Shown here in pieces: positions 25,314 through 33,084 of a stretch of 64,000 nt of DNA (positions are counted from its first letter, which is position 1; each line of letters starts with the position of its first letter). This stretch comes from Parvularcula sp038749595 (lineage in GTDB: Bacteria > Pseudomonadota > Alphaproteobacteria > Caulobacterales > Parvularculaceae): contig JBCDHW010000007.1 in the NCBI GenBank assembly GCA_038749595.1, positions 62,001 to 126,000 on the forward strand, in the 5' to 3' direction. The notes beneath the pieces were generated by a model, which had not been told where the DNA came from, searched no databases, and worked only from the letters and a program-made list of their open reading frames with translations. The position numbers and the translations under genes were made by a program.

Positions 25314-25799
25314 TCAAACGAATTCGTCAACGCGCGCGTCACGGCCACAGGCCTCGAGCACAGCGTTGATAAACTTAGGTTCTTGCTCGCCTTTGCCGAA
25401 GAAATCGTTGGCGATATCCATATATTCGTCGATGACGGCTTTGGCAGGAACGTCGGGCCGCCGGATCAATTCGTATGCGCCGCAACGCAGGATCGCCCGC
25501 GCCGTTGCATCAATCCGCTTCAGGCTCCAACCCTCGCGGAGGTGACGGTGCACCAAGCGGTCGATCGGCTGCTGCGCATCGACGACACCTTTGACGAGGT
25601 CGGTGAAGAACGCGTCGTCTGCTGATCGAATCGCCGTCCCATCGATCTCGCCGCCGAGGCGATGGGCGAGGAATTCGCGCACGACAGAGTCGACGCCCTG
25701 CCCTGCGTGCTCCATCTGATAAAGCGCTTGCACCGCGCCAAGCCGCGCGACCGTACGAGCCTCGCGCCGCGATTTGGCGAAATCATCTTTTGTGGTCAT
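25314..25799 (-). CDS. nusB: Transcription antitermination factor NusB
   Basis: 161 residues, all-helical NusB fold. Motifs are ARLGAVQALYQMEHAG at the N-terminus, FFTDLVKGVVD in the middle, LKRIDATARAILRCGAYEL and AVIDEYMDIANDFFGKGEQEPKFINAVLEA at the C-terminus. NusB with NusE (ribosomal protein S10) binds boxA RNA and prevents early termination in rRNA operons. Its start overlaps the nrdR stop as ATGA. The riboflavin genes often found between nrdR and nusB in alphaproteobacteria are absent. Confidence 0.95.
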   Translation of the reverse strand: MTTKDDFAKSRREARTVARLGAVQALYQMEHAGQGVDSVVREFLAHRLGGEIDGTAIRSADDAFFTDLVKGVVDAQQPIDRLVHRHLREGWSLKRIDATARAILRCGAYELIRRPDVPAKAVIDEYMDIANDFFGKGEQEPKFINAVLEACGRDARVDEFV

Positions 25800-26248
25800 G
25801 CATCACCCATGTCGCGCAAAAACGCCTCAAAGTCTCTCGCCTCACGGAAGTTTTGATAGACGCTTGCGTAGCGCACAAACGCCACATCATCGATCTCTTT
25901 CAGCGCGGTCATGACGTGCTGTCCGATCACGCTCGACGGAATTTCTGTCTCGCCGGACTGCTCCAGCGTACGGACGATCTTGCTCACCGTGCGGTCGATC
26001 GTGTCCTGATCGATATCGCGTTTGCGGGTTGCGATACCCAGCGAGCGCGCGAGCTTTTCACGATCGAACGGCACCTTCCGTCCGGAGCTTTTGAGGACCA
26101 AGAGCTCCCGCAATTGCACCCGCTCGAATGTCGTGAAGCGCGCCTCACATGTATTACACAGGCGACGCCGACGGATCGCGGCGCCATCATCGGCAGGCCG
26201 CGAGTCCTTCACTTGGGTATCTTCGCCTTGGCAGAACGGGCAACGCAT
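25796..26248 (-). CDS. nrdR: Transcriptional repressor NrdR
   Basis: 150 residues from ATG 26248 (MRCPFCQGEDTQVKDSR), the universal NrdR start; the frame remains open upstream without meaning. The zinc ribbon uses CPFC and CNTC (LCNTCEARFTTFER), and the ATP-cone follows (VLKSSGRKVPFDREKL through VYQNF). NrdR senses dATP/ATP and represses ribonucleotide reductase genes by binding NrdR boxes. It is translationally coupled to nusB. Confidence 0.96.
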   Translation of the reverse strand: MRCPFCQGEDTQVKDSRPADDGAAIRRRRLCNTCEARFTTFERVQLRELLVLKSSGRKVPFDREKLARSLGIATRKRDIDQDTIDRTVSKIVRTLEQSGETEIPSSVIGQHVMTALKEIDDVAFVRYASVYQNFREARDFEAFLRDMGDA

Positions 26249-26368
26249 CGCCCGGGCGATAGACCTTTCCCCAGGCGTTGGAAAGATCATCCAACGCGCC
26301 GGACCCTCGCCATCGAGGTTAAAAGCCCGATAGTTGCCTTTGCGCCGCGTCTGGCGCGGGTCGCAGCG

Positions 26369-26800
26369 CTACGATGAGGTGTGGTCGTGCACGATCACCC
26401 AGGCGCCATCGCGCCTGCGGAAGATCAACGTGAACAGGCCGGTAGCGTCCCCTACCTCCGGCCGTGCCAAGAAAAACCGGCCAAAAACAACGGCTGCGTC
26501 GTCGGATAGGACATCAATCTCGAGGTCTTTGAACGCCAAGGTGCCCATTTTGGCGGGGGTGTCGTAGGCGGCAAGATACCGGGCGAGGGTTTCATCAAAG
26601 CCCCGCCGGACGGAGCTGCCGGACGCGAACCTGAGGGCATCGCTGTTCTCATAGCCCACCATAAAGCCGCGAATATCCCCCCGGTTCCAGGCAGCGGCTT
26701 GTGTTTCTAAGACGGTACGGATGCTCGCGGCGTCGTCCGCGCGCACCGCGTTTGGATAAATGACGAAAAGTGCCGCGAAGGCGGCGATCAAGCGGTTCAA
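26369..26800 (-). CDS. Exported SnoaL/DUF4440-like protein
   Basis: 143 residues with a signal peptide (MNRLIAAFAALFVIYPNAVRA). The mature part is a compact NTF2-like fold: ASIRTVLETQAAAWNRGDIRGFM, the YENSDALRF strand, RGFDETLARYLAAY, and the closing strands LFTLIFRRRDGAWVIVHDHTS. This matches the YybH/SgcJ/DUF4440 group. Members have varied or unknown functions. The final HDHTSS superficially recalls the HHSS end of the carbonic anhydrase candidate at 13.1 kb, because both share the NTF2-like fold, but other motifs differ. It sits between glyA and nrdR on their strand. Confidence 0.8.
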   Translation of the reverse strand: MNRLIAAFAALFVIYPNAVRADDAASIRTVLETQAAAWNRGDIRGFMVGYENSDALRFASGSSVRRGFDETLARYLAAYDTPAKMGTLAFKDLEIDVLSDDAAVVFGRFFLARPEVGDATGLFTLIFRRRDGAWVIVHDHTSS

Positions 26801-27119
26801 GGTTCCCTCCTCACTTCTGGCGGCCCGAAGACCAGCGCGTGGCCAGGCGACTACGCGCGCGCTACTTTTAGCGCGCCCTGTCAGGAGCCCAAGATCCGGT
26901 GCCTGCGGAAAGCTGCTTTTCCTTGTGAGATTTATTGCCGCGTCGGCGGCAGTGCCGAACGGTGCGCAGAAGCCGTCTCGTCAAAGCGTTCGGTTGGGGC
27001 AGGTCTCACGTGACCTTCCCCAACGTCGCAAAGCTGTCGCGGACCCAAAGCTCCGTGTAAAGAGGACCGAGCAAAATGGGGCGCGTCCATGGAGCCTGTG
27101 GGATCGCAGGCTGCAGAAC
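26801..27119. other. Gap between glyA and the SnoaL-like gene
   Basis: No gene is supported. The one structure seen is a hairpin at 26857-26876 (GCGCGCTA/TAGCGCGC, four-base loop) without a T run, located about 60 bases upstream of the SnoaL-like start. It may be a terminator for glyA or an operator. Confidence 0.4.
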
Positions 27120-28415
27120 CTAGCCGCCGTAGATCGGGAAACGCGCGGTGAGTGTTTCGACTTGTCCGCGCACCTCATTTTCGAGAGCCTCCGTGTCGCC
27201 GCCGGCAGCGAGACCATCGAGGACACGGGCGATCAACCGGCCGGTTTCTTGGAACTCCGCGACGCCGAAGCCGCGGGTGGTCGCGGCCGGAGTTCCCAGG
27301 CGAATGCCCGAGGTGACCGCAGGCTTTTCGGGGTCGTTCGGCACACCGTTTTTGTTGCAGGTCATGCCCGCCCGCTCCAGTGCCTCTTCGGCGGCGTTGC
27401 CCTTCACGCCCTTGGGACGCAGGTCGACGAGCATGACGTGGGTGTCGGTGCCGCCCGAGACGACGGCGTAGCCTGCGTCGACGAGAACGGCGGCAAGCGC
27501 CTTGGCGTTCTCGATCACTTGCTGCGTGTACATCTTATATTCGGGGGTAAGAGCTTCGCCAAAAGCTGCGGCCTTCCCTGCCACCACGTGCATCAGCGGC
27601 CCGCCTTGCAGGCCGGGGAAGAGCGCCGAGCGGAACTTCTTCGCCAAGTCTTTCTCGTTGGTGAGGATGATCCCGCCGCGGGGTCCACGGAGTGTTTTGT
27701 GAGTCGTCGACGTCACGGCGTGGGCGTGGGGGATCGGCGACGGGTAATGCCCGCCAGCAACCAAGCCAGAGAAGTGCGCCATATCGACAAGGAAGTAGGC
27801 GCCGATTTCATCCGCTATCGCACGAAACGCGGCGAAGTCGATGATCCGAGAATAGGCAGAGCCGCCAGCGATGAGCATTTGCGGCTTCTCACGCAAAGCG
27901 ATCTCGCGCACCTCGTCCATATCGATGCGATGATCGTCCGCACGCACCCCATAATGAACGGCTTCGAACCATTTGCCGGACTGGTTGACCTTGGCGCCAT
28001 GGGTCAGATGGCCTCCCGCGGCGAGATCGAGGCCGAGGATCTTCTCGCCCGGCTTGAGCAGCGCCATAAAGACGGCTTGGTTGGCTTGGCTGCCTGAATG
28101 CGGCTGAACAATCGCCTCAGCGCAATCAAACAGACGTTTTGCGCGATCGATGGCGAGCTGTTCGACCTGATCAACAAACTCGCACCCGCCATAGTAGCGG
28201 CGACCGGGATAACCTTCCGCATACTTGTTGGTCAGAACAGAACCCTGGGCATCGAGAACAGCTTGGCTGACAATGTTTTCCGACGCGATGAGTTCGATCT
28301 GCTTTTGCTGGCGATCGAACTCACGCTGCATCATCGCCGCGAGTTGCGGGTCGCTGGTCTCAAGCGAACGGTCAAAAGCAAAGGGTTGCGCATTGAGGTT
28401 TTCAGCACTGGTCAT
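27120..28415 (-). CDS. glyA: Serine hydroxymethyltransferase
   Basis: 431 residues, normal length. GlyA interconverts serine and glycine using pyridoxal phosphate and tetrahydrofolate, supplying one-carbon units in the cytoplasm. Recognised parts are IELIASENIVSQAVL, KYAEGYPGRRYYGGCEFVD, VQPHSGSQANQAVF, the PLP-lysine motif VTSTTHKTLRGPRGG, and FPGLQGGPLMHVVAGKA. The gene order glyA then nrdR is common in alphaproteobacteria; here one SnoaL-like gene intervenes. The gap of 254 bases to the divergent mucR-like gene must contain both promoters. Confidence 0.97.
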   Translation of the reverse strand: MTSAENLNAQPFAFDRSLETSDPQLAAMMQREFDRQQKQIELIASENIVSQAVLDAQGSVLTNKYAEGYPGRRYYGGCEFVDQVEQLAIDRAKRLFDCAEAIVQPHSGSQANQAVFMALLKPGEKILGLDLAAGGHLTHGAKVNQSGKWFEAVHYGVRADDHRIDMDEVREIALREKPQMLIAGGSAYSRIIDFAAFRAIADEIGAYFLVDMAHFSGLVAGGHYPSPIPHAHAVTSTTHKTLRGPRGGIILTNEKDLAKKFRSALFPGLQGGPLMHVVAGKAAAFGEALTPEYKMYTQQVIENAKALAAVLVDAGYAVVSGGTDTHVMLVDLRPKGVKGNAAEEALERAGMTCNKNGVPNDPEKPAVTSGIRLGTPAATTRGFGVAEFQETGRLIARVLDGLAAGGDTEALENEVRGQVETLTARFPIYGG

Positions 28416-28669
28416 GGATCATCGGCCTTCTTTAGTCCTCTCGCGCCTTAGCTTGCATCCTGCGCGGCGTTAAGTGGCTTCAGACGAACACCGAAGTCGC
28501 AGCGCTCCATTTTGAGAACCGTAATCAACTTTCCCCGATTACCGTCTTCACATTATTTTTGTCTTGGCATTGCAAGAGAAGATGCCTATGGCGAAACCAT
28601 GTCACATGGCATAAAAAGCAATCGCTTCATTGCCCCCACGCGCACCTGCGCCAATGAACAGGACATCAC

Positions 28670-29125
28670 ATGACAGACACCAGCGCTCAGCAGCCGGCAT
28701 TTGACCGCGCAGAAACGCTTAACCTTACCACTGATATTGTCGCGGCTTTTGTGAGCAATAACAGTGTACCAGCCGAACAGTTGCAGGATCTTCTCAGCAA
28801 CACATTCCACACGCTCAGCGGCCTGAGCGGTGTTGCCGAGGAAGAAGAAGTCCAAAAGAAACCGGCTGTTCCGATTAAAAAGTCGATCACCGACGACTAT
28901 CTGATTTGCCTCGAAGACGGCAAACAATTGAAGATGCTCAAGCGGTACCTGCGGACGCAGTACAACATGTCTCCTGAAGACTATCGCCGCAAATGGGGTC
29001 TCCCCGCTGATTACCCGATGGTCGCCCCCAACTACGCAAAGCGCCGGTCGGAATTTGCCAAACAAATTGGGCTTGGCACCCAAGGCGGCCGCAAGACAAC
29101 CAAGAAAACGACGCGTCGGAAATAA
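28670..29125 (+). CDS. MucR/Ros-family regulator lacking canonical His zinc ligands
   Basis: 151 residues from ATG 28670. An N-terminal helical oligomerisation region (TLNLTTDIVAAFVSNNSVP...LLSNTFHTLSGL) is followed by the Ros/MucR DNA-binding domain: YLICLEDGKQLKMLKRYLRT, QYNMSPEDYRRKWGLPADYP, MVAPNYAKRRSEFAKQ. The lone Cys and Asp remain, but the two His ligands of Ros (in KRH and TTHH) are Tyr and Gln/Tyr. The fold may be metal-free, as has been described for some Mesorhizobium homologues. MucR proteins act as H-NS-like silencers at AT-rich sites. A Lys/Arg/Thr tail may add DNA affinity. A terminator lies about 100 bases downstream. Confidence 0.9.
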   Translation: MTDTSAQQPAFDRAETLNLTTDIVAAFVSNNSVPAEQLQDLLSNTFHTLSGLSGVAEEEEVQKKPAVPIKKSITDDYLICLEDGKQLKMLKRYLRTQYNMSPEDYRRKWGLPADYPMVAPNYAKRRSEFAKQIGLGTQGGRKTTKKTTRRK

Positions 29126-29221
29126 ATGACATCGCGGCGAAGCTAGTGTTCCGCCGCCTCCGTCACTTAGATTGAGTCCTTAAGGGGACAACACTCCGGC
29201 AGACAACACGTATACCGTGTG

Positions 29222-29251
29222 AAAGCGAGGCTCTTCAGCCTCGCTTTTTTT
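29222..29251 (+). terminator. Rho-independent terminator of the mucR-like gene
   Basis: An 11-bp stem (AAAGCGAGGCT with AGCCTCGCTTT), loop CTTC, and a run of T residues on the plus strand. The hairpin overlaps the last codons of the convergent tatC gene. Confidence 0.85.
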
Positions 29252-30044
29252 GTGTCCAGCGCACGCCGATACTAGAAATCTCGTAAAGCGCTAAGACAGT
29301 GAGACCCAGAGCGATTTGGCTCATCGGATCGGGCGGCGTTAAAAACGCTGCGACCAAGAAGATCAGCACGATGGCGTACCGCCGATTCTCTGCGAGCCAC
29401 GTGTGCGTGACCAGCCCTGCCTGTCCAAGAAGCATCAAAACAACGGGAAGTTGAAAGGCGAAGCCAAAGCCCAACATCAAAGCGAGGGCTAAGTTGAGAT
29501 AGTCGCCAACTTTCACGAAAAGGTTGTAGCTGGCCGCCGCCGTGGCCTCGGCCCGTCCTTCAACGCCGAGTGCAAAGTCGAGGACCAGGGGCAAGATGAA
29601 CTGGTGCACCAGCGTGATGCCCAACGCGAACAGGATCGGCATCGCGAAGAGGAACGGCAAAACCGCGCGCCGTTCCGACTTGTAAAGGCCCGGGGCAACA
29701 AAAGCATAGATCTGCCAGGCGGTGATCGGGAAGCTCAGCATCAGCGCCGCGAAAAAGCTCAACTTCACTTGCGCAAAAAAGAGCTCCAGCGGGAAGTAGT
29801 TGAGGACAGCAGTTTCTTGGCCCGCTTGGGCCAGCGCCTGAACATAAGGCAGCGTCAGCAAGTTATAGAGCGGCGCAGACACCGCGAAGCAGAGAACAAA
29901 CGTCACCGCGAGCGCGCCAACGATCACGAACAAGCGCCGACGCAGCTCGATCAGGTGATCCATCAACGGCGCGCGGCTGGCCTCGATCTCCTCTTCGCCG
30001 TCCCGCGGCGGGTTCAGATCGGGCTGGGGCAGGCTCTCAGCCAT
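29235..30044 (-). CDS. tatC: Sec-independent translocase subunit TatC
   Basis: 269 residues with six transmembrane helices. TatC binds twin-arginine signal peptides in the inner membrane. The N-terminal MDHLIELRRRLF motif, LSFPITAWQIYAFVAPGLYKSERR, the periplasmic glutamate region and GFGFAFQLPVVLMLL are diagnostic. Its start overlaps tatB by 8 bases. The stop lies within a terminator hairpin serving the facing gene. Confidence 0.96.
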   Translation of the reverse strand: MAESLPQPDLNPPRDGEEEIEASRAPLMDHLIELRRRLFVIVGALAVTFVLCFAVSAPLYNLLTLPYVQALAQAGQETAVLNYFPLELFFAQVKLSFFAALMLSFPITAWQIYAFVAPGLYKSERRAVLPFLFAMPILFALGITLVHQFILPLVLDFALGVEGRAEATAAASYNLFVKVGDYLNLALALMLGFGFAFQLPVVLMLLGQAGLVTHTWLAENRRYAIVLIFLVAAFLTPPDPMSQIALGLTVLALYEISSIGVRWTQKKRG

Positions 30045-30369
30045 CGGACGCCTCGCGCGGCGGTTCGCTGGCGGGCGCAGGAGCCGGCTGGCTCACGGCG
30101 CTGTCGATGTCTTGCATCGTCTCCGTCATTTCGGCGGCGCCGGAGTTTTTCTTCAGCTCTTCAATCTCTTTGCGCATCTCTTCGAGCTCCGCCTCACGGG
30201 CGACCTGGCGCAGGCCGGCGCGAAACTCATCGGCGAGACGGCGCGCTTTGCCAGCGAACTTGCCAGCGCTGTGGAGAAACGTTGGCAGGTCCTTGGGGCC
30301 GACCACCAAAAGAACCAGCACTGCAAGAACGAGAATTTCCGCTGGTCCAAGCTGCGGAACGAGGCTCAT
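30037..30369 (-). CDS. tatB: Sec-independent translocase subunit TatB
   Basis: 110 residues: one N-terminal membrane helix (GPAEILVLAVLVLLVVGPKDLP, with the conserved Glu and GP), an amphipathic helix (FLHSAGKFAGKARRLADEFRAGL) and a polar Pro/Ala tail. TatB recruits TatC-bound substrates to TatA. The start overlaps the tatA stop as ATGA, so translation is coupled. Confidence 0.94.
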   Translation of the reverse strand: MSLVPQLGPAEILVLAVLVLLVVGPKDLPTFLHSAGKFAGKARRLADEFRAGLRQVAREAELEEMRKEIEELKKNSGAAEMTETMQDIDSAVSQPAPAPASEPPREASDG

Positions 30370-30608
30370 TCGGCTTTTTTGACCTCTTCAGCGGACGCGG
30401 TGGTTGGTTCGACCGTTTCCGCCGACTTGGTGTCGAGGCTGGCTGTCTGACCAGCGTCAGCTTCGTCGTCGCTTTCCGCGAGGCCTTTGCGGAAAGAGCG
30501 GAGGCCTTTCGCCATATCGCCCATCACTGATGAAATGCGTCCCCGCCCGCCGAACAGGATCAGAACGAGAACCAAAATAATGAGTAACTGCTGCCAACCC
30601 AGTGCCAT
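30366..30608 (-). CDS. tatA: Sec-independent translocase pore subunit TatA
   Basis: 80 residues: short membrane helix (QQLLIILVLVLILF), the FGG hinge (LFGGRGRISSVMGDMAKGLRSFRKGL amphipathic helix in sequence) and an acidic tail. TatA oligomers form the transient pathway for folded proteins. The gene lies 62 bases after scpB, in the usual alphaproteobacterial order scpA-scpB-tatA-tatB-tatC. Confidence 0.94.
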   Translation of the reverse strand: MALGWQQLLIILVLVLILFGGRGRISSVMGDMAKGLRSFRKGLAESDDEADAGQTASLDTKSAETVEPTTASAEEVKKAE

Positions 30609-30670
30609 AAGCGTTACCTATAACGAGAACATCAATCCTTGGTTTCCTCTGAAACCGCGGGGAGGTGCAA

Positions 30671-31351
30671 TCAACCCTCTTCATCCAAGACATCGTCATC
30701 GAGGATCCCCTCGTCAATGTCGCTTGGCCGCGGCACGTCGAAGCCAGGGGGGAGACGCCCCTCGAGGAGGCCTTGCGCTTTAAGGTCTTGGAGGCCTGGG
30801 AGGTCGCCGAGGCTTTGCAAGTCGAAATGCTCAAGGAAGGCGGTCGTGGTGCCGTAAAGAAGCGGCCGGCCGGGAGCATCTCGGCGCCCGCGCATCGTGA
30901 TCCAACCCAGGGTAATGAGTTGGTCGAGCGACCCTTTACTGACCGAAACGCCGCGGATGTCTTCGATCTCAGCGCGGCTACACGGTTGATGATACGCGAT
31001 AATCGCCAGCGTCTCGAGGGCGGGACGGGAGAGCTTCCGGGTTGTCTCTTGGAGGCTGACCAACACGTCGGCGCAGTCCGCGGAGGTCACGAATTGCCAG
31101 CGGCCGCCGATTTGGCGCAGGTTCACGCCGCGATCCTCGTAGTGCTTCTGAAGCTCCACCAACAGAGGTCGGACGGGGCCACCGGGCACGCGATCTTTGA
31201 TCAGCGTTTCGGAGAGCGGCTCGGGCGACGCGAACAACAACGCCTCGATCCGGCGCAGGCGCTCGGCCTCGGTGATCTCGGGATCGTGAAGATCGAGCGG
31301 AACGTTGGGATCAGCAGTCATCTCAGCGGCCACGGACTGAAGAGCGGTCAT
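30671..31351 (-). CDS. scpB: Segregation and condensation protein B
   Basis: 226 residues. ScpB dimers join ScpA and the SMC ATPase to form the condensin that compacts and separates chromosomes. Motifs are RIEALLFASPEPLSETLI, GRWQFVTSADCADVL, LSRPALETLAIIAYHQPCSRAEIEDIRGVSV in parts, GRRDAPGRPLLYGTT and FLEHFDLQSLGDLPGL. The tail beyond about residue 200 is acidic. It overlaps the scpA stop by four bases. Confidence 0.95.
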   Translation of the reverse strand: MTALQSVAAEMTADPNVPLDLHDPEITEAERLRRIEALLFASPEPLSETLIKDRVPGGPVRPLLVELQKHYEDRGVNLRQIGGRWQFVTSADCADVLVSLQETTRKLSRPALETLAIIAYHQPCSRAEIEDIRGVSVSKGSLDQLITLGWITMRGRRDAPGRPLLYGTTTAFLEHFDLQSLGDLPGLQDLKAQGLLEGRLPPGFDVPRPSDIDEGILDDDVLDEEG

Positions 31352-32151
31352 GACGTCCCCTTGACGTAAATCGGATCGAAGCTGGCTTCTTGGCGAAGGG
31401 CGGCGTTGCCGTCCCGTGCGGCTTCGAGGGCGGCGGTGAAGGTCGAGGCCACGACGGAGCTGCGGGGTGCCTTTGTTTCAAAGCTGGGGCGCATGCCTGA
31501 GAGCTGGAACCAGTCGCGGGCGCTGAGGAGGGCCAGGCGAAGCTCATCGCGCGCTTCTTCGATGCGGTAGATCGGGATCGGCTCTTTGCGCTTCTCAGGC
31601 GGGGCCGCGCGCAGGCGCTGGGACGAGTACGCTTTCAGGAGGTCCCAAAGATCGGCCGCGGTATGGGTGGTCCGCCGGACTTCTGTGCCGCGTTGCCCGC
31701 GGGCGTAGACATCGCGGCCCAGAAGGCGCCTGTCGGTGAGCGCTTGCGCCGCCTTCCGCATCGCGTCGAGCCGCTGGAGACGGTGGGCGAGCAGCGCGGC
31801 AATCTCCTCGCCGGAGAGTTCTTCGTCGTCTTCCTTAGCCGGAAGGAGCAGCCGGGTTTTGAGGTAGGTAAGCCAGCTTGCCATGACGAGGTAGTCGGCG
31901 GCGAGCTGGAGATTGCGGCTCCGCGCCTCTTCAACGAACTGGAGATATTGCTCGGCCAGCGCGAGGACGGAGATCTCTCTGAGGTCGACTTTCTGCCGGT
32001 GGGCGAGGTCCAACAGCGCGTCGAGCGGCCCCTCGTACCCGTCCAAGCGGAGGATCAGCGTTCCCGCAGGGTCTCCGTCTTCGGAGAACGCATCGTCAAA
32101 ACCGGGAACTGAGTCGTCGAACACGTCGTTTCCTCTCCGCGCTGCCGCCAC
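31348..32151 (-). CDS. scpA: Segregation and condensation protein A
   Basis: 267 residues. The kleisin N-terminus has LRLDGYEGPLDALLDLAHRQKVDL, then the helical region YLVMASWLTYLKTRLLLP; the C-terminal winged helix is degenerate but present (FVASTFTAALEAARDGNAALRQ region). ScpA bridges SMC heads. It starts 34 bases after the SPOR-protein gene. A nagZ gene, which I recall between the SPOR gene and scpA in many relatives, is missing. Confidence 0.94.
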   Translation of the reverse strand: MAAARRGNDVFDDSVPGFDDAFSEDGDPAGTLILRLDGYEGPLDALLDLAHRQKVDLREISVLALAEQYLQFVEEARSRNLQLAADYLVMASWLTYLKTRLLLPAKEDDEELSGEEIAALLAHRLQRLDAMRKAAQALTDRRLLGRDVYARGQRGTEVRRTTHTAADLWDLLKAYSSQRLRAAPPEKRKEPIPIYRIEEARDELRLALLSARDWFQLSGMRPSFETKAPRSSVVASTFTAALEAARDGNAALRQEASFDPIYVKGTS

Positions 32152-32185
32152 CCTCAGCTAAGCCGAGTCGCGGCGACGTCGCGTG

Positions 32186-33013
32186 TTAAACACCGCGGAC
32201 GAGGCAGTCTTGTCCGCGGGTCTTCAGCTGGTTGCAGTAGGCGGTGGCGTCGGACTTTGAGGTGAAGGGACCAATCCGCAGCCGGTGGTAGACCCGGCCG
32301 TTGACGGTTGCCCGCTGGATGTCGGGCCGCTTGCCGCTGAGGAGGCCACCAAGGCGGCCGGCCAGTTGATCGAAATAGTTGAGCGCGGCTTGGTCGCTGT
32401 CGAAGGCGCCGACTTGGACCACGTGGGTGGCAACCACAGCAGCGGTGGTCGTCGCTGCCGGTGCCGTGCGGCCAACCGGCGGCGGTGTCGTCTCGCGCTG
32501 CGCGACGACAGGCTTGCGGCTTGGCGCAGGGACGGTGCGTTGCGCAGAGGCGCTTGGCGCCGTCTGGGTCGGCGTTGTCGCCGCTGTCTGGGTGGAGGCG
32601 GCAGGCGTTGTAGCCCGAACCGGAGGCTCTTCGGCCCGCACCGCAGCAGCGGTGCTCGGCTGACGCGTTTGCGGCGCACCGCCGTAGCCGTTGAGCGCAT
32701 CCCGCGCAGGGTCTTCAGCCGTCACAATACGGCTGGGAAGCGCGCCGGACACCCGGTCATAAACTTCCTGGCGGTTCGATGCGTTGCCCCCGGCCAGCGG
32801 CACATCCTCAGCAACCGGACGCGGATCGGCGGCGACCACCGGAAGCTCTTCCGTCGCGAGCGTGCTGCCCGTGGCAACGCCTTGGCGGTAGGCGTACATT
32901 ACCACGAGAATGAATACGACAACCACGGTCGCGAGAATTGCGAGGATCGTGAAGCCCGACAGGCCTTCCTCGTCGTCGATTAAATCGTTCACATCGGCCG
33001 TTGTAGATGACAT
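32186..33013 (-). CDS. SPOR-domain protein, membrane-anchored
   Basis: 275 residues. One membrane helix (FTILAILATVVVVFILVVMYAY, about 20-42) is followed by a long Ala/Thr/Pro-rich periplasmic linker (about 50-195) and a C-terminal SPOR domain (HVVQVGAFDSDQAALNYFDQL ... RLRIGPFTSKSDATAYCNQLKT). SPOR domains bind denuded glycan strands of septal peptidoglycan, so it probably takes part in division or wall remodelling. It sits upstream of scpA on the same strand. Confidence 0.92.
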   Translation of the reverse strand: MSSTTADVNDLIDDEEGLSGFTILAILATVVVVFILVVMYAYRQGVATGSTLATEELPVVAADPRPVAEDVPLAGGNASNRQEVYDRVSGALPSRIVTAEDPARDALNGYGGAPQTRQPSTAAAVRAEEPPVRATTPAASTQTAATTPTQTAPSASAQRTVPAPSRKPVVAQRETTPPPVGRTAPAATTTAAVVATHVVQVGAFDSDQAALNYFDQLAGRLGGLLSGKRPDIQRATVNGRVYHRLRIGPFTSKSDATAYCNQLKTRGQDCLVRGV

Positions 33014-33084
33014 CGGTCCTCGAACCTTCCTCTAACGCTTTGCTCTCCGACTTCTGGCAGAGTCGGTAAAGGGCTTGTTAACCA

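Noticed and set aside
26760..28097. 445-codon plus-strand frame
   Set aside because: Almost entirely antisense to glyA, whose domains are unmistakable on the minus strand.
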